From Amphibacillus jilinensis Y1 (GTDB lineage Bacteria; Bacillota; Bacilli; Bacillales; Amphibacillaceae): a DNA stretch of 64,000 bases. The DNA lies in the NCBI RefSeq assembly GCF_000306965.1, contig NZ_JH976434.1, positions 1,021,807 to 1,085,806 of the forward strand, written 5' to 3'. Made by a program: the position numbers and the translations under genes. The notes below the pieces were generated by a model. That model was given only the letters and a program-made list of their open reading frames with translations. It made no database searches and was not told the DNA's origin. Below, in pieces: positions 37,775 through 47,225 of this stretch. The number at the start of each line of letters is the position of its first letter. Within the stretch, counting starts at the first letter, position 1.

Positions 37775-39790
37775 ATGATGAACAAGCTATACTATGGGGT
37801 CGCCTATTATGACGAATATATGCCTTATGACCGCCTCCAAACAGATATTCAGTTAATGAAAAAAGCAGGTATAAATGTTGTCCGTATTGCGGAATCGACC
37901 TGGAGTACCCACGAACCCCAACCAGGGTCTTTCGACTTTTCATCAGTTGATCGCGTCTTAGATGCGATGTATGAGGCCCAGATCGATGTCATTGTTGGAA
38001 CGCCTACTTATGCCATTCCAACGTGGATGGTTAGCGCTCACCCTGACGTTTTGGCAGTCACAAAAACAGGTCAAGGAAAATATGGTGCGCGTCAAATCAT
38101 GGATATCACCAACCCCACTTACTTGTTTTACGCTGAACGCATCATTCGTAAGTTAGTCGCTCATGTCAAGGACCATCCAGCCGTGATTGGCTATCAAACA
38201 GATAATGAAACAAAGCACTATGGTACAGCGGGTGAAAATGTTCAACACCAGTTTATCAAATACCTTAAACAACAATTCACTAGTTTAGATGAACTAAATG
38301 AAAAATTTGGTCTTGCTTATTGGAGCAACCGTATTAATGCTTGGGAGGATTTCACAAGCACAATTGGAACGATTAATGGTAGCTTAGGAACAGCTTTTGA
38401 AAAATTCCAACGGCAACTCGTGGCGGATTTTCTGAAGTGGCAAGTCGATCTTGTTAACGTCTACAAACGAAGCGATCAATTTGTTACCCAGAATTTTGAC
38501 TTTGAATGGCGCAATTATTCATATGGCATCCAACCTGATGTCGACCATTTTAAAGCTTCCGAACCATTCGATATAACAGGTGTGGATATTTATCATCCAT
38601 CACAGGATGAGTTAACAGGCATCGAAATTTCCTTCGGAGGCGATGTGGCACGTTCAACTAAGCAAACAAACTACCTGGTACTTGAAACACAAGCACAAGC
38701 GTTTACCCATTGGACCCCATATCCCGGACAATTAAAGTTGCAAGCGTTTAGTCATATTGCCTCGGGAGCGGCGATGGTATCTTACTGGCATTGGCATTCG
38801 ATTCATCATTCATTTGAAACCTATTGGAAAGGCCTACTGTCTCACGATTTTAAACCAAACTATATTTTCGAGGAAGCGGAGACGATTGGTTCAGCATTCA
38901 AGCGCTTATCTCCTGTGCTTACAGGCTTAAAAAAACAAAATGAAGTTGCCTTTCTAATTAGCAACGAAGCATTAACAGCCCTTGAATGGTTTAAGCTAGG
39001 TTTCAATAGCGACGTCAATTATAACGATATTGTCCGTCGCTATTACGATGAACTTTACAAATTAAATATCGAGTGCGACATGCTAAGTGCAACAAATGAG
39101 AATGATTTTTCCCAATATAAATTAATCATTGTTCCCGCACTATATACAGCATCACAACGATTACTTGAGCAACTCAATGCGTATACTGAGCAAGGGGGAC
39201 ATGTCCTCTATACATTTAAGACTGGCTTTACCGACGAGCACGTCAAAGTCCGCCATAGCGAACAACCCGGCGGTATAGCTCAAGCTTGCGGCATTTACTA
39301 CAATACGTTTGTCGAGCCAAAACACGTCCAGCTACGGAGCAATGACTTAGCATTGCCTGATATAACGGATGTAACCGATTGGATGGAACTGATTACACCA
39401 AAGACCGCTGAAGTATTAGCCTATTATCACCACCCACACTGGGAAAAGTACGCAGCCATTACGACCAATCGCTATGGTGAGGGACGAGCAACCTACGTTG
39501 GCGCATTTATCAATCAAACATCGACACGCGCCCTGTTACAACGCGTGCTTGAGTACGCTAACGTAACCGATTATAGCCATAACCAATACTTCCCTATTAT
39601 TATAAAGCGTTGTCGCAACACCGCCGGTAATGACATTTATTTTTACTTTAATTATTCAAACGAGACACGAACCCTCAAGCTTCCTTGTAAAGAAGTGATC
39701 GAGTTGCTGTCTGAGCAACATAGCGCATCTGGACAAGAACAGTCAATTGAAGCTTGGGGTGTAAGGATATTTAAAGTATATAAGAAATAA
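37775..39790 (+). CDS. GH42 beta-galactosidase
   Basis: A cytoplasmic enzyme of about 671 residues in the usual GH42 order: barrel (1-385), trimerisation domain (390-600) and a short C-terminal beta domain. YYDEYMP at the start replaces the common YYPEQWP; the acid/base Glu is in GYQTDNETKHYG near 155 and the nucleophile Glu in YLVLETQAQA near 313. It hydrolyses terminal beta-galactosides, or possibly alpha-arabinosides, brought in by the neighbouring importer. AAAGGGAGC precedes two consecutive ATG codons; the first is used. A longer in-frame start lacks a ribosome binding site. Confidence 0.93.
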   Translation: MMNKLYYGVAYYDEYMPYDRLQTDIQLMKKAGINVVRIAESTWSTHEPQPGSFDFSSVDRVLDAMYEAQIDVIVGTPTYAIPTWMVSAHPDVLAVTKTGQGKYGARQIMDITNPTYLFYAERIIRKLVAHVKDHPAVIGYQTDNETKHYGTAGENVQHQFIKYLKQQFTSLDELNEKFGLAYWSNRINAWEDFTSTIGTINGSLGTAFEKFQRQLVADFLKWQVDLVNVYKRSDQFVTQNFDFEWRNYSYGIQPDVDHFKASEPFDITGVDIYHPSQDELTGIEISFGGDVARSTKQTNYLVLETQAQAFTHWTPYPGQLKLQAFSHIASGAAMVSYWHWHSIHHSFETYWKGLLSHDFKPNYIFEEAETIGSAFKRLSPVLTGLKKQNEVAFLISNEALTALEWFKLGFNSDVNYNDIVRRYYDELYKLNIECDMLSATNENDFSQYKLIIVPALYTASQRLLEQLNAYTEQGGHVLYTFKTGFTDEHVKVRHSEQPGGIAQACGIYYNTFVEPKHVQLRSNDLALPDITDVTDWMELITPKTAEVLAYYHHPHWEKYAAITTNRYGEGRATYVGAFINQTSTRALLQRVLEYANVTDYSHNQYFPIIIKRCRNTAGNDIYFYFNYSNETRTLKLPCKEVIELLSEQHSASGQEQSIEAWGVRIFKVYKK

Positions 39791-39802
39791 AAAATGGCGA
39801 TT

Positions 39803-39833
39803 GTAAACCACCAGTTAATAACTGGTGGTTTAC
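39803..39833 (+). terminator. Hairpin after the GH42 gene
   Basis: GTAAACCACCAGTTA and TAACTGGTGGTTTAC form a near-continuous 13-15 bp stem with a very small loop, 15 bases after the stop codon. No strong T run follows, so it may stabilise the mRNA end as much as terminate. Confidence 0.6.
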
Positions 39834-39946
39834 TAGTTTATCGATTCTTGTCAATAGCTCTATTTCAAACATTACAATTGAAAATGATGAAGTTTTTTCA
39901 AAATTATAACCACTTTTTTGAATTTATCGGTATAATTATACACACG

Positions 39947-40132
39947 AAGTCACTTTAATAAATTATGAAGCGATTAAAAGAAGAGGAGAGAAGGAAAATG
40001 AAAGTAACCACTTTATTAAAACTAGGTGGCTGTTCAATACTTGTATTCATATTATTTACCAATCGTTTGATGGTAAATGCTAAAACTACTACACTTTGGC
40101 GCCATTCGAATTTAAGACTATTAAAGTGACTT
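39947..40132. repeat. 13-bp inverted repeats flanking a small ORF
   Basis: AAGTCACTTTAAT at 39947-39959 and its exact inverse ATTAAAGTGACTT at 40120-40132 bound a 186-base segment carrying the small ORF at 39998. No flanking target duplication is seen. A strong TATAAT box sits just outside the left arm at 39931-39936. It could be a small mobile-element remnant, an invertible segment, or an RNA stem that encloses the ORF. Confidence 0.4.
39998..40129 (+). CDS. Small secreted-type peptide, possible bacteriocin remnant
   Basis: A 43-residue ORF with a strong ribosome binding site (GAGGAGAGAAGGAAA before ATG). It has a basic start (MKVTTLLK), a hydrophobic core (GGCSILVFILFTN) and VNA-K as a possible signal peptidase site, leaving a 15-residue tail. 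It lies first in a unit resembling lactococcin-972-type loci, where a secreted bacteriocin precedes the membrane and ATPase genes, but it is much shorter than those bacteriocins and lacks their Gly/Trp-rich motif. It may be a truncated precursor or an unrelated small peptide. Confidence 0.35.
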   Translation: MKVTTLLKLGGCSILVFILFTNRLMVNAKTTTLWRHSNLRLLK

Positions 40133-40158
40133 TATTACTTTCATTTATCTCGATTACC

Positions 40159-41180
40159 ATGAAGATAATTAAAAAAAATAGTTTGTTTATAACGCTAGCC
40201 TAGCCTTACTTACGAATGTTTGTCTTTTGTTTACGGCAAATTATGCAGTAGCCTCAATTATAAATGAAGAGCTTATGCCATATGAACTTAGCCAAAACTA
40301 TGTTGAATTAACAAGAATTAAAAAAACAGATACTCAAGCACAGGACATCATTGATTTTAACGACTATGATCAGCTTGTTGTCATTGCAGAGATCAACGAT
40401 TCACATGTCGTTGGATTACTTGATCTTCAAATGAAATTTTACAACCAATCTACCAAAGCCATTGCACCACACATTTATAGATACTTCTCCAAAGAAGATT
40501 ACATGAGTGGTGCGGCAATTGGATTCGCGGTTAATACTTGTGATTTTGTAGATGTCGAAGCTGTCAAAGCGATGAATAGCAGTTATGAATTGGACGAAGT
40601 TATCAATTGTCTCTATTCAGAGGTTTGGGATGAAGGCACCATTGACATGGTACAAAACATTTATTCCATTGATTTTACTAAAGTGGCGCGCGTATTTATT
40701 GATTCACCTGATAGTGAAGAAGTTATAATGGCTAAAAGTAAGCTTACCGACCATGGATTTGCTAGCGTCAATAAAGATTATAAGCTTTCAGCTGTAAACA
40801 TCTTCTTAGACTCCCTTTCCCGTGGAAAACATGAACAATTTCTCACGGTAGCCAGCCTTTCAGTATTTGCACTTTACGTTTCAATGTCAGTCTTGTTTTT
40901 TCATAGATATACAAAATACATCCGTGTCAGTAGGATTGTCGGTGGCAACTTTAAAAGGATGCTGATATTCACATTCACTGTGACAGCTGCCATTAGCTTA
41001 ATCCTTTCCTGCTTAGCTTATTTAGTCCTCTTCTACTTTAAATTTATTAATGCTTATTATATGACTTTTGACATTTTTTTAAAAATACAAGTATTCATGC
41101 TTTTATGCAATTTAATCCTTACAACGCTTAATCTGAGCTTATATTACAAACGCACCAGAAACTTAACAAGGAGATCTTAA
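40159..41180 (+). pseudogene. FtsX-like ABC permease, frameshifted by a 5-bp duplication
   Basis: From 40227 a frame of 317 codons encodes an extracellular domain and three C-terminal spans (about 210-235, 250-275, 285-305), an FtsX/MacB-like half-permease. Its N terminus is missing, but an ATG at 40159 encodes MKIIKKNSLFITLA and then hits TAG. At that point the DNA reads CTAGCCTAGCC, a tandem 5-bp repeat; deleting one copy joins the frames into a normal signal anchor (FITLALLTNVCLLFTANYA) and a 338-residue protein. The gene is therefore disrupted, or phase-switched, unless a TTG at 40227 is used. Resembles the N-terminal half of bacteriocin-associated 7-TM (DUF1430-like) proteins. Confidence 0.65.
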
Positions 41181-41181
41181 T

Positions 41182-42234
41182 ATGATGGATGCATTGATGC
41201 TCGGTTTTAAAGATTTATTTAAACACAGACGGTTGTTTTTCATATTTGAGGCTTGTCTGTTGATGGTTTGTGTGATCATTATGTCTGCATCATTCGCTTT
41301 GATATGGGAGCTCGATCAACGTTCAATAGACACGACATCATTAGAGGCGTACACGGTTATCCCTACTTCTAATGATATGACATCCAATTCCCAGCTTATT
41401 CGTAAAGCAAATCAATTACTAAATAAAGGTGGACGCTCCTTCTTCCATTCAGAATACTTAACAAGTCAAATTGGCCTTACTACCATCATCGTGATTGATA
41501 GTGACCTGAATAACTTACTCTATAACGATGAAGAGATGAGTCAAACAACATATGCTAAGATTTTTACAAAGGCTGATCTTGGTCAGACACTCACGACATT
41601 CGATTTCCCAGAACCTACTGAAATTGGATCAACCGATATCAGCCGTTTCGATGACAGAATATTCGAATCTTTGTTTGAAGATGAAGTTGTTATTGTGCTA
41701 CTTAACACCAATCATTTGGACAAATGGATGGAGAACACGTATGGCTCAGAAATATTTGACTTGGTAGACAATGTACAATTCAATGCCTTAGATAAGAAAA
41801 ATGGAGTAGTAGCTGAGTTTGAAGCCATCTTTGAGGATAGCTTTTTAACATTGCAGTCGAACAACTATCCAAATGATGAACTGAGGTTTATTTTACTTTA
41901 TGTCTTTCCCGCCGTTGCATTTGTTATTGTAGCCTTACTTGTAGCATTAACCATTATGTATGTCAGTCTATTCAAGAAACTTTATCGAGAGTATACGATA
42001 CACTTAATAGCTGGGGCGACATTAAGAGCTATTTATGTGCGTAATTCTGTCTTTATTATTACGCTTATTGTCCTTTGCCTTTTTGGGGTGTCCGTTTTAA
42101 ATGGGTTTGAACTGAACGATATATTCGGTATCATTTCTATTACTCTATTACTAATATTTTTCATCTTTGAACTTCTACTATATGTCGTACTCAAGAAAAG
42201 AAATATTTCGATAACCTTAAAAGGAGAGGATTGA
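41182..42234 (+). CDS. FtsX-like ABC permease subunit
   Basis: A 350-residue protein with one span near residues 15-40, an extracellular domain of about 190 residues, and three spans near 233-258, 285-305 and 315-340. This is the FtsX/MacB half-transporter layout. It starts two bases after the preceding permease frame, with AAGGAG upstream, and the two together have the length and layout of a single bacteriocin-associated integral membrane protein. With the ATPase encoded next it likely forms an exporter or immunity pump. Confidence 0.7.
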   Translation: MMDALMLGFKDLFKHRRLFFIFEACLLMVCVIIMSASFALIWELDQRSIDTTSLEAYTVIPTSNDMTSNSQLIRKANQLLNKGGRSFFHSEYLTSQIGLTTIIVIDSDLNNLLYNDEEMSQTTYAKIFTKADLGQTLTTFDFPEPTEIGSTDISRFDDRIFESLFEDEVVIVLLNTNHLDKWMENTYGSEIFDLVDNVQFNALDKKNGVVAEFEAIFEDSFLTLQSNNYPNDELRFILLYVFPAVAFVIVALLVALTIMYVSLFKKLYREYTIHLIAGATLRAIYVRNSVFIITLIVLCLFGVSVLNGFELNDIFGIISITLLLIFFIFELLLYVVLKKRNISITLKGED

Positions 42235-42235
42235 C

Positions 42236-42919
42236 ATGCGTTTACTTGCTTTAGAAAATCTGTCAAAAGTTTATCATAAAAATACACGATCAGAAACTCA
42301 TGTGCTCGAGAATTGTTCTTTTGAATTAAATAAAGGAGACATTCTTGTTATTTCCGGAGAATCTGGGTCTGGAAAATCAACATTTTTAAATATTACTGGA
42401 TTATTGGATAAAGTATATGATGGAGAATATACCATTCGTGGTCAAGCTGTCAAAAAACTCAATAACAATCAACTTGCTATTTTGCGAAATGAGATGTTTG
42501 GGATTGTTTTTCAGGACTACGTATTAGTTGAACATGCATCAGCTTATGAAAATATCATTATACCACTCTATTATTCAAAAAAGTACAAACGAAAAGAACG
42601 ACGACATCGGATCCGTGAAATCGCACAAACACTAAAAATTGAAGATATCCTAGACAAAAGTGTCAGTCAATTATCAGGTGGACAAAGACAACGCGTTGCA
42701 ATCGCACGAGCCTTAATTAATGATCCTGATGTGCTACTATTAGATGAACCGACCTCTGCTTTAAACCCAGATTTAGCTCTAGATATATTAAAATTTATAT
42801 TGTCATTTGGACAAAAACACCATAAAACCATTGTCCTCGTTACACATGACACGCAAACTTTACCGAATGTTTTCAACAAACACTATCAGTTAATTCAGGG
42901 TAAAATGACGTTATCTTAA
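42236..42919 (+). CDS. ABC transporter ATPase (MacB/lactococcin-972 group type)
   Basis: A 227-residue ATPase. Walker A is GESGSGKST near 40, the Q loop is in FQDYVLVEH, the signature LSGGQRQRVAIARAL near 140, Walker B VLLLDEPT and the H loop VLVTHD. It is of the LolD/MacB/FtsE type that drives FtsX-like permeases, including the putative bacteriocin export ATPases of lactococcin-972-type loci. It starts one base after the permease stop, with AAAGGAGAGG upstream. Confidence 0.9.
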   Translation: MRLLALENLSKVYHKNTRSETHVLENCSFELNKGDILVISGESGSGKSTFLNITGLLDKVYDGEYTIRGQAVKKLNNNQLAILRNEMFGIVFQDYVLVEHASAYENIIIPLYYSKKYKRKERRHRIREIAQTLKIEDILDKSVSQLSGGQRQRVAIARALINDPDVLLLDEPTSALNPDLALDILKFILSFGQKHHKTIVLVTHDTQTLPNVFNKHYQLIQGKMTLS

Positions 42920-42960
42920 TTAAAAATATAGCATCCCCCAAAAAAAGTTTTGCCAAAACG

Positions 42961-42994
42961 ATTAACGCCATCAGTTATTCCTGATGGCGTTAAT
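42961..42994. terminator. Hairpin after the ABC exporter genes
   Basis: ATTAACGCCATCAG and CTGATGGCGTTAAT form a perfect 14-bp stem with a six-base loop. It lies between the rightward exporter genes and the leftward oxidoreductase gene and may stop both. The T run is poor on both sides. Confidence 0.6.
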
Positions 42995-43081
42995 TGTGCG
43001 TCACTGATGTTAGGCTATAGTTACTACTTTATTTACCATAGCAAGCAATATTAAGTGCATCTATTGGTGTTAATCACCTTA

Positions 43082-44098
43082 TTACTTCAAGTGTTTAACG
43101 CCCGTCTCTAGCATCTCCATTTGCAACAATGTTTCTTGATCGGTAATTGTTTTCTCTTTTCCATTTATAACTGCTTCATATAAATCATCATATACTCTAC
43201 CATAATCACCATCTACCGATTTCACCGTTTCTTCATGGATCGTTCCTTCTTGATCGATAGAGGTCAATACACCATAATGGGCTAACGTATCTACACCAAA
43301 GTCGTCATGATCTGGCATGTGGAATAACTTTAAGTGTTCTTCCTGACGGTCTTTTGTTTGTTTTACAAAACAACCCTTCGTACCGTAAACAACAAAACTA
43401 GGTCTCGATTTCAGCCTAAAATAACTCGATTTGACTGATACTTTTAATTTACCGTAATATAAGTCTAAATCAAAGTAATCATTCATCCGGCCTGGTCCTA
43501 ATAATTGTCTTACATCATAGTGAACATGATCTGGCTTGCCAAAATAACTAACGACTTGGTCGAGTGTATGACAGCCGTGTTCATATAAAAATGACGCAGC
43601 AGCATTGAAAGAATTGACGGACTCTGGTACATGGGGACGATAGTAATCATAGTGCATCTCCACTTCCAGCAACTCTCCGACTTTCCCCTCTTCAATCACT
43701 TTTTGAACGGTTAGAAAATCACTATCAAAACGTCTATTTTGATAGGCTTGAATAATTAAACCCTTCTCCTTAGCCAATGCAAAGATCTCTTTCGCTTGTG
43801 CTGAAGTTTCCATAAAGGGCTTCTCAACCAAGCAGTGTTTATCGTGTGCTAAAACTTGCTTCGCGTAATCGTAATGACTATCATATCTGGTGCAAATGAC
43901 AATAAGTTGTATCTCCTTGTCCTGTAGCAGTTCATCTAAATCCGTTGTATAATGCACATCTTCCACCTTATCCCACTGATCACGCTCAGGACTTCTTCGG
44001 TAAATCGTTTTTACTTTAATATGTTCGCGTTGCTGGACAAAAGGAAAATGATACCTGTTCGTGCTTTTTCCATTTCCAATATAACCAATAGTTAGCAT
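43082..44098 (-). CDS. Gfo/Idh/MocA-family oxidoreductase
   Basis: A 338-residue NAD(P)-dependent oxidoreductase. The Rossmann motif is GYIGNGKSTNRYHFPF at the N terminus, VICTRYDSHYDYAK near 70 and CLVEKPFMET near 92, where the Lys is catalytic. YLGNGKSTNRYH-like starts are typical of the YdgJ/YhhX branch, related to inositol and sugar dehydrogenases. The substrate is not known. It lies alone on the minus strand downstream of the mannose-type PTS genes, separated by their terminator. Confidence 0.88.
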   Translation of the reverse strand: MLTIGYIGNGKSTNRYHFPFVQQREHIKVKTIYRRSPERDQWDKVEDVHYTTDLDELLQDKEIQLIVICTRYDSHYDYAKQVLAHDKHCLVEKPFMETSAQAKEIFALAKEKGLIIQAYQNRRFDSDFLTVQKVIEEGKVGELLEVEMHYDYYRPHVPESVNSFNAAASFLYEHGCHTLDQVVSYFGKPDHVHYDVRQLLGPGRMNDYFDLDLYYGKLKVSVKSSYFRLKSRPSFVVYGTKGCFVKQTKDRQEEHLKLFHMPDHDDFGVDTLAHYGVLTSIDQEGTIHEETVKSVDGDYGRVYDDLYEAVINGKEKTITDQETLLQMEMLETGVKHLK

Positions 44099-44193
44099 TG
44101 TGGCCTCCTAAAATATCTTGATCTGTTTTTGTTTCGTTTAAACTTAAAAAAACGTGTCATCAATCACATGATTTCTCCTATTTAACCGTATCA

Positions 44194-44239
44194 AAAAGCA
44201 CCTCCTAATGGTGACATCTATCATACTAGGAGGTACTTC
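44194..44239 (-). terminator. Terminator after the mannose-type PTS operon
   Basis: On the minus strand AAGTACCTCCTA pairs with TAGGAGGTGCTT and is followed by a T run. It is placed about 60 bases after the EIID stop. Confidence 0.75.
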
Positions 44240-44296
44240 TCAATTGTGATTCAACAGGTATTATTTTTAAAAAATATTAATCAATTATTACCCGTA

Positions 44297-45208
44297 TTAC
44301 ATAATTCCTAAGACGTGGAAGACAATACCGACTACGAACAAGCCAAGAATCATCGTAATTGGAGAAACTTTCTTTCTTAACAACCACATACAAAGAAGTG
44401 TAATTAATAGCCCTGATAAACCTGGAATAAAGCCATCTAAGTTGTCTTGCAAAGTGGTTACATCATATTGGGACAACGAGAGACCAGCTGCTTGCTGTTC
44501 CAGTGCCGTTCTTATGCCTTCCGCTCCAGCAGGTAAGCTATCCCAATCAATATAAGCACCCTCGTCAAGTTGCACTCTTGATACAACAGGGGTAAACGCT
44601 ACATTTACCCAACGGTTAACAAGTGCACCAAGAACAAACATCCCGAGGATCGATGCACCTTTAGTAACATCTTGAAGCAAGCCGCCAGACATGTCATCAG
44701 TAATTTTTGCACCGGCTTTATAGCCAAGTTCTTGTGTATACCATTTGAATCCCATCCGAATAAGATTCCATAAAACGAAATAAAGAATTGGACCAAGTAT
44801 ATTCCCTGTTAAGGCAAGTGAAGCTGCTAATGCGCCGAGAATGGGTCTTACGGTAAACCAAAAAGTTGGATCCCCAATGCCGGCTAATGGACCCATCATA
44901 CCGACTTTTACCCCTTGGATTGCCGCATCATCAACTGGCACACCACTTGAACGTTCTTCTTCTAACGCTAAAGTTACACCAATTATCGGTGATGCCACAT
45001 ACGGGTGGGTATTAAAGAATTCTAAGTGCCGTTCTAGTGCCGCTGCGCGGTCTTCTTTTGATTTATATAAGCGCTTGATGGCAGGAATCATCGCGTATGC
45101 CCAACCACCGTTTTGCATACGTTCATAGTTCCATGAACCTTGAATAAAAGTGGAACGCCACCAAATAGCAATGCGATCTCTTTTTGTTAATTTCATTTCT
45201 TGTGCCAT
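44297..45208 (-). CDS. PTS mannose-family EIID
   Basis: A 303-residue membrane subunit of a mannose/fructose/sorbose-type PTS. It starts with the cytoplasmic TKRDRIAIWWRSTFIQGSWNYERMQ, contains GVKVGMMGPLAGIGDPTFWFTVRP near 105 and ends in three spans. It forms the sugar channel with EIIC, encoded 17 bases upstream. Length is at the family's usual value. GGAGGAGG-type ribosome binding site is present. Confidence 0.95.
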   Translation of the reverse strand: MAQEMKLTKRDRIAIWWRSTFIQGSWNYERMQNGGWAYAMIPAIKRLYKSKEDRAAALERHLEFFNTHPYVASPIIGVTLALEEERSSGVPVDDAAIQGVKVGMMGPLAGIGDPTFWFTVRPILGALAASLALTGNILGPILYFVLWNLIRMGFKWYTQELGYKAGAKITDDMSGGLLQDVTKGASILGMFVLGALVNRWVNVAFTPVVSRVQLDEGAYIDWDSLPAGAEGIRTALEQQAAGLSLSQYDVTTLQDNLDGFIPGLSGLLITLLCMWLLRKKVSPITMILGLFVVGIVFHVLGIM

Positions 45209-45225
45209 GTTATCTCCTCCTCCTT

Positions 45226-46032
45226 TTAATAGTCTTCTATAATGTCGCCTAACGGATCACCAGTGTTTCCACCACCGCCATTACCTGAACCACCTTGTTT
45301 AGACAGTGCCAAATATATAAGGGCAAGAGCTACACCGATACCACCAAAACCTAAAAGGGTAATCGACGGAATCGTTGCTAACACGAAACCAATTGCAAAG
45401 AATGGCCAGACTTCTTTTGTTGCCATCATATTAATAACCATCGCAAAACCTACGGCTACAACCATTCCCCCACCAACAGCTAAGCCGTCGGTTAACCAAT
45501 CTGGCATCGCTTGAAGTAACTCTCGCACTGGACCCGCACCAATCGCCATAATTAGCGCTGCTGGAATCGCAATACGTAACCCTTGTAAAATAATTGCAAC
45601 AACATGCCAAAATTCAATTGCTCTAATGTTGCCTTCTTTAGCCGCTTTATCCATTAAATGGACCAAAGCTGTTGCGATTGTACGCACAATAATCGTAAGT
45701 AATAAACCAGCCACTGCAAGTGGAATAGCAATCGCAATTGCGGCATCCACACCAGCTTCCCCACGACCACTTAAAACAAGAATAATTGCAGACGCAACGG
45801 AGGCCAAGGCAGCATCTGGTGCCACAGCAGCTCCGATATTTGCCCATCCTAAAGCAAGTAATTGGAGCGTCCCACCCAAGATAAGGCATGGGATTAAGTT
45901 TCCTGTCACCAAACCGATTAATGTACAAGCCAAGATCGGTTGATGGAATTGAAATTCATCTAAAATGCCTTCAATACCAGCTAAAAACGCTATAATTACA
46001 ACTAATATTATTTGAATAATTGTCAAATCCAT
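45226..46032 (-). CDS. PTS mannose-family EIIC
   Basis: A 268-residue membrane permease subunit. ILACTLIGLVTGNL near 30 and LGGTLQLLALGWANIGAAVAPDAALASV near 55 are characteristic. The C-terminal tail is rich in Gly and Asn (GGSGNGGGG) and probably cytoplasmic. It lies between the EIIAB and EIID genes; AAAGGAGG precedes its ATG. Confidence 0.95.
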   Translation of the reverse strand: MDLTIIQIILVVIIAFLAGIEGILDEFQFHQPILACTLIGLVTGNLIPCLILGGTLQLLALGWANIGAAVAPDAALASVASAIILVLSGRGEAGVDAAIAIAIPLAVAGLLLTIIVRTIATALVHLMDKAAKEGNIRAIEFWHVVAIILQGLRIAIPAALIMAIGAGPVRELLQAMPDWLTDGLAVGGGMVVAVGFAMVINMMATKEVWPFFAIGFVLATIPSITLLGFGGIGVALALIYLALSKQGGSGNGGGGNTGDPLGDIIEDY

Positions 46033-46067
46033 AATGATTTATCCTCCTTTTTCATCTAATAATTGGA

Positions 46068-47036
46068 CTACTTTTGTTTATCTAATTCTACTTGTGCTCT
46101 TCTAAGAATTTCATCCATATTCCCCTTCGAATCACTTGGTACTTTGCGCACATCGAAGTTCACACCAAACGCTTTTAATTCCTTAAATGTATCAATATCG
46201 TCTTGGTCAAATGCCAACACTTTATTCGGTTGAACCTTACCAAGTGAATGTGCCATCGACCCGACATTTATCGTCTCTAATGGAACACCACCTTCTACTG
46301 CACGCAGTACATCTTGTGGGTTCTCGAACAGAAGCAAGGCGCGTTGACCACCAAAATGCTGGTCGTCTTTTGCTAATTCAATCATTTTGTCTATCGGAAC
46401 AACATGGGCCTTTACCCCCGATGGTGCAGCCTGTTGAATTAATTTCTTACGAAGTTCATCTTTCGCTACTGCATCAGATACAACGATAATTCGTGTTGGC
46501 AATGTATTTTTCGTCCATGCTGTCGCTACTTGACCATGGAGTAGACGAGAATCAATACGTGCTAACACGTACTCAAATTGACCCGGTCTACCAGTCGTTG
46601 AAGGTCCAGCAGCAGCTGTATCTGTCGTAGCTGGCTCTAATTGTTCAGGCTTTACTTTAACTGCTTCTTTAGCTGTACCTATAATTTGTGCAGCAATTTC
46701 ATGTGCTGTGTCCATCGATAAGCGAGATGCATAAGCCTCGATCAACATCGCTAAATTCATCCCAGCGACGATCGCCCAGCTCTCTTTGTGTGCTTCAATT
46801 AAGCTGTTGGCTTGATTGAAAGGGGTTCCACCCCAAAGATCAACTAAGAATAACACTTGATCTTGGTTGTCAAAAGCGGCAATTGCTTGTTCCATTTTTG
46901 CTTTTACATCATCAGGTCCTTCACTAGGCTGCAAGGTTACTGCTTTTACATTTTCCTGCTCTCCAAAGATCATCGCTCCAGATTGCAACAGGCCATTAGC
47001 AAATTCACCGTGACTTGCAATGATAATCCCTACCAT
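46068..47036 (-). CDS. PTS mannose-family EIIAB fusion
   Basis: A 322-residue cytoplasmic fusion. The IIA domain (1-135) has the phospho-His in IIASHGEFANG; a flexible Ala/Thr/Pro linker (about 140-160) follows; the IIB domain (162-322) has its phospho-His in RIDSRLLHGQVATAW. It transfers phosphate from HPr to hexoses entering through EIIC/EIID. First gene of the operon; expression appears controlled by the leader between 47142 and 47357. Confidence 0.95.
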   Translation of the reverse strand: MVGIIIASHGEFANGLLQSGAMIFGEQENVKAVTLQPSEGPDDVKAKMEQAIAAFDNQDQVLFLVDLWGGTPFNQANSLIEAHKESWAIVAGMNLAMLIEAYASRLSMDTAHEIAAQIIGTAKEAVKVKPEQLEPATTDTAAAGPSTTGRPGQFEYVLARIDSRLLHGQVATAWTKNTLPTRIIVVSDAVAKDELRKKLIQQAAPSGVKAHVVPIDKMIELAKDDQHFGGQRALLLFENPQDVLRAVEGGVPLETINVGSMAHSLGKVQPNKVLAFDQDDIDTFKELKAFGVNFDVRKVPSDSKGNMDEILRRAQVELDKQK

Positions 47037-47141
47037 CTTTTTACCTCCCTATTTTTAATATTAATGCTTGGTAAACTCTTTAAAATCCGCCATTCCACAA
47101 TCAAGGGAAGCGATTTCATTTTCGGTTCAATAATTTAAAAA

Positions 47142-47225
47142 CAAAAAAAAGAGTAAAAAGTAGATTAAATGAAGACATAGGTACACTAGGCCCTTTATCT
47201 TTCATTTTAATCAAACTTTTTACTC
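47142..47225 (-). terminator. Leader terminator of the mannose-type PTS operon
   Basis: On the minus strand GAGTAAAAAGT plus GATTAAAATGAA pairs with TTCATTTAATC plus ACTTTTTACTC over about 22 bp, with a loop of about 26 bases, followed by TTTTTTTTG. It lies between the promoter at 47329 and the EIIAB start at 47036, so it can stop transcription before the genes. Its 5' arm overlaps the RAT-like sequence, the classic layout of PTS-controlled antitermination. Confidence 0.75.

Noticed and set aside
45242-45943. Plus-strand open frames of 90-105 codons opposite the PTS EIIC gene
   Set aside because: Alanine/proline-rich antisense reading of membrane-protein codons, a common artefact.
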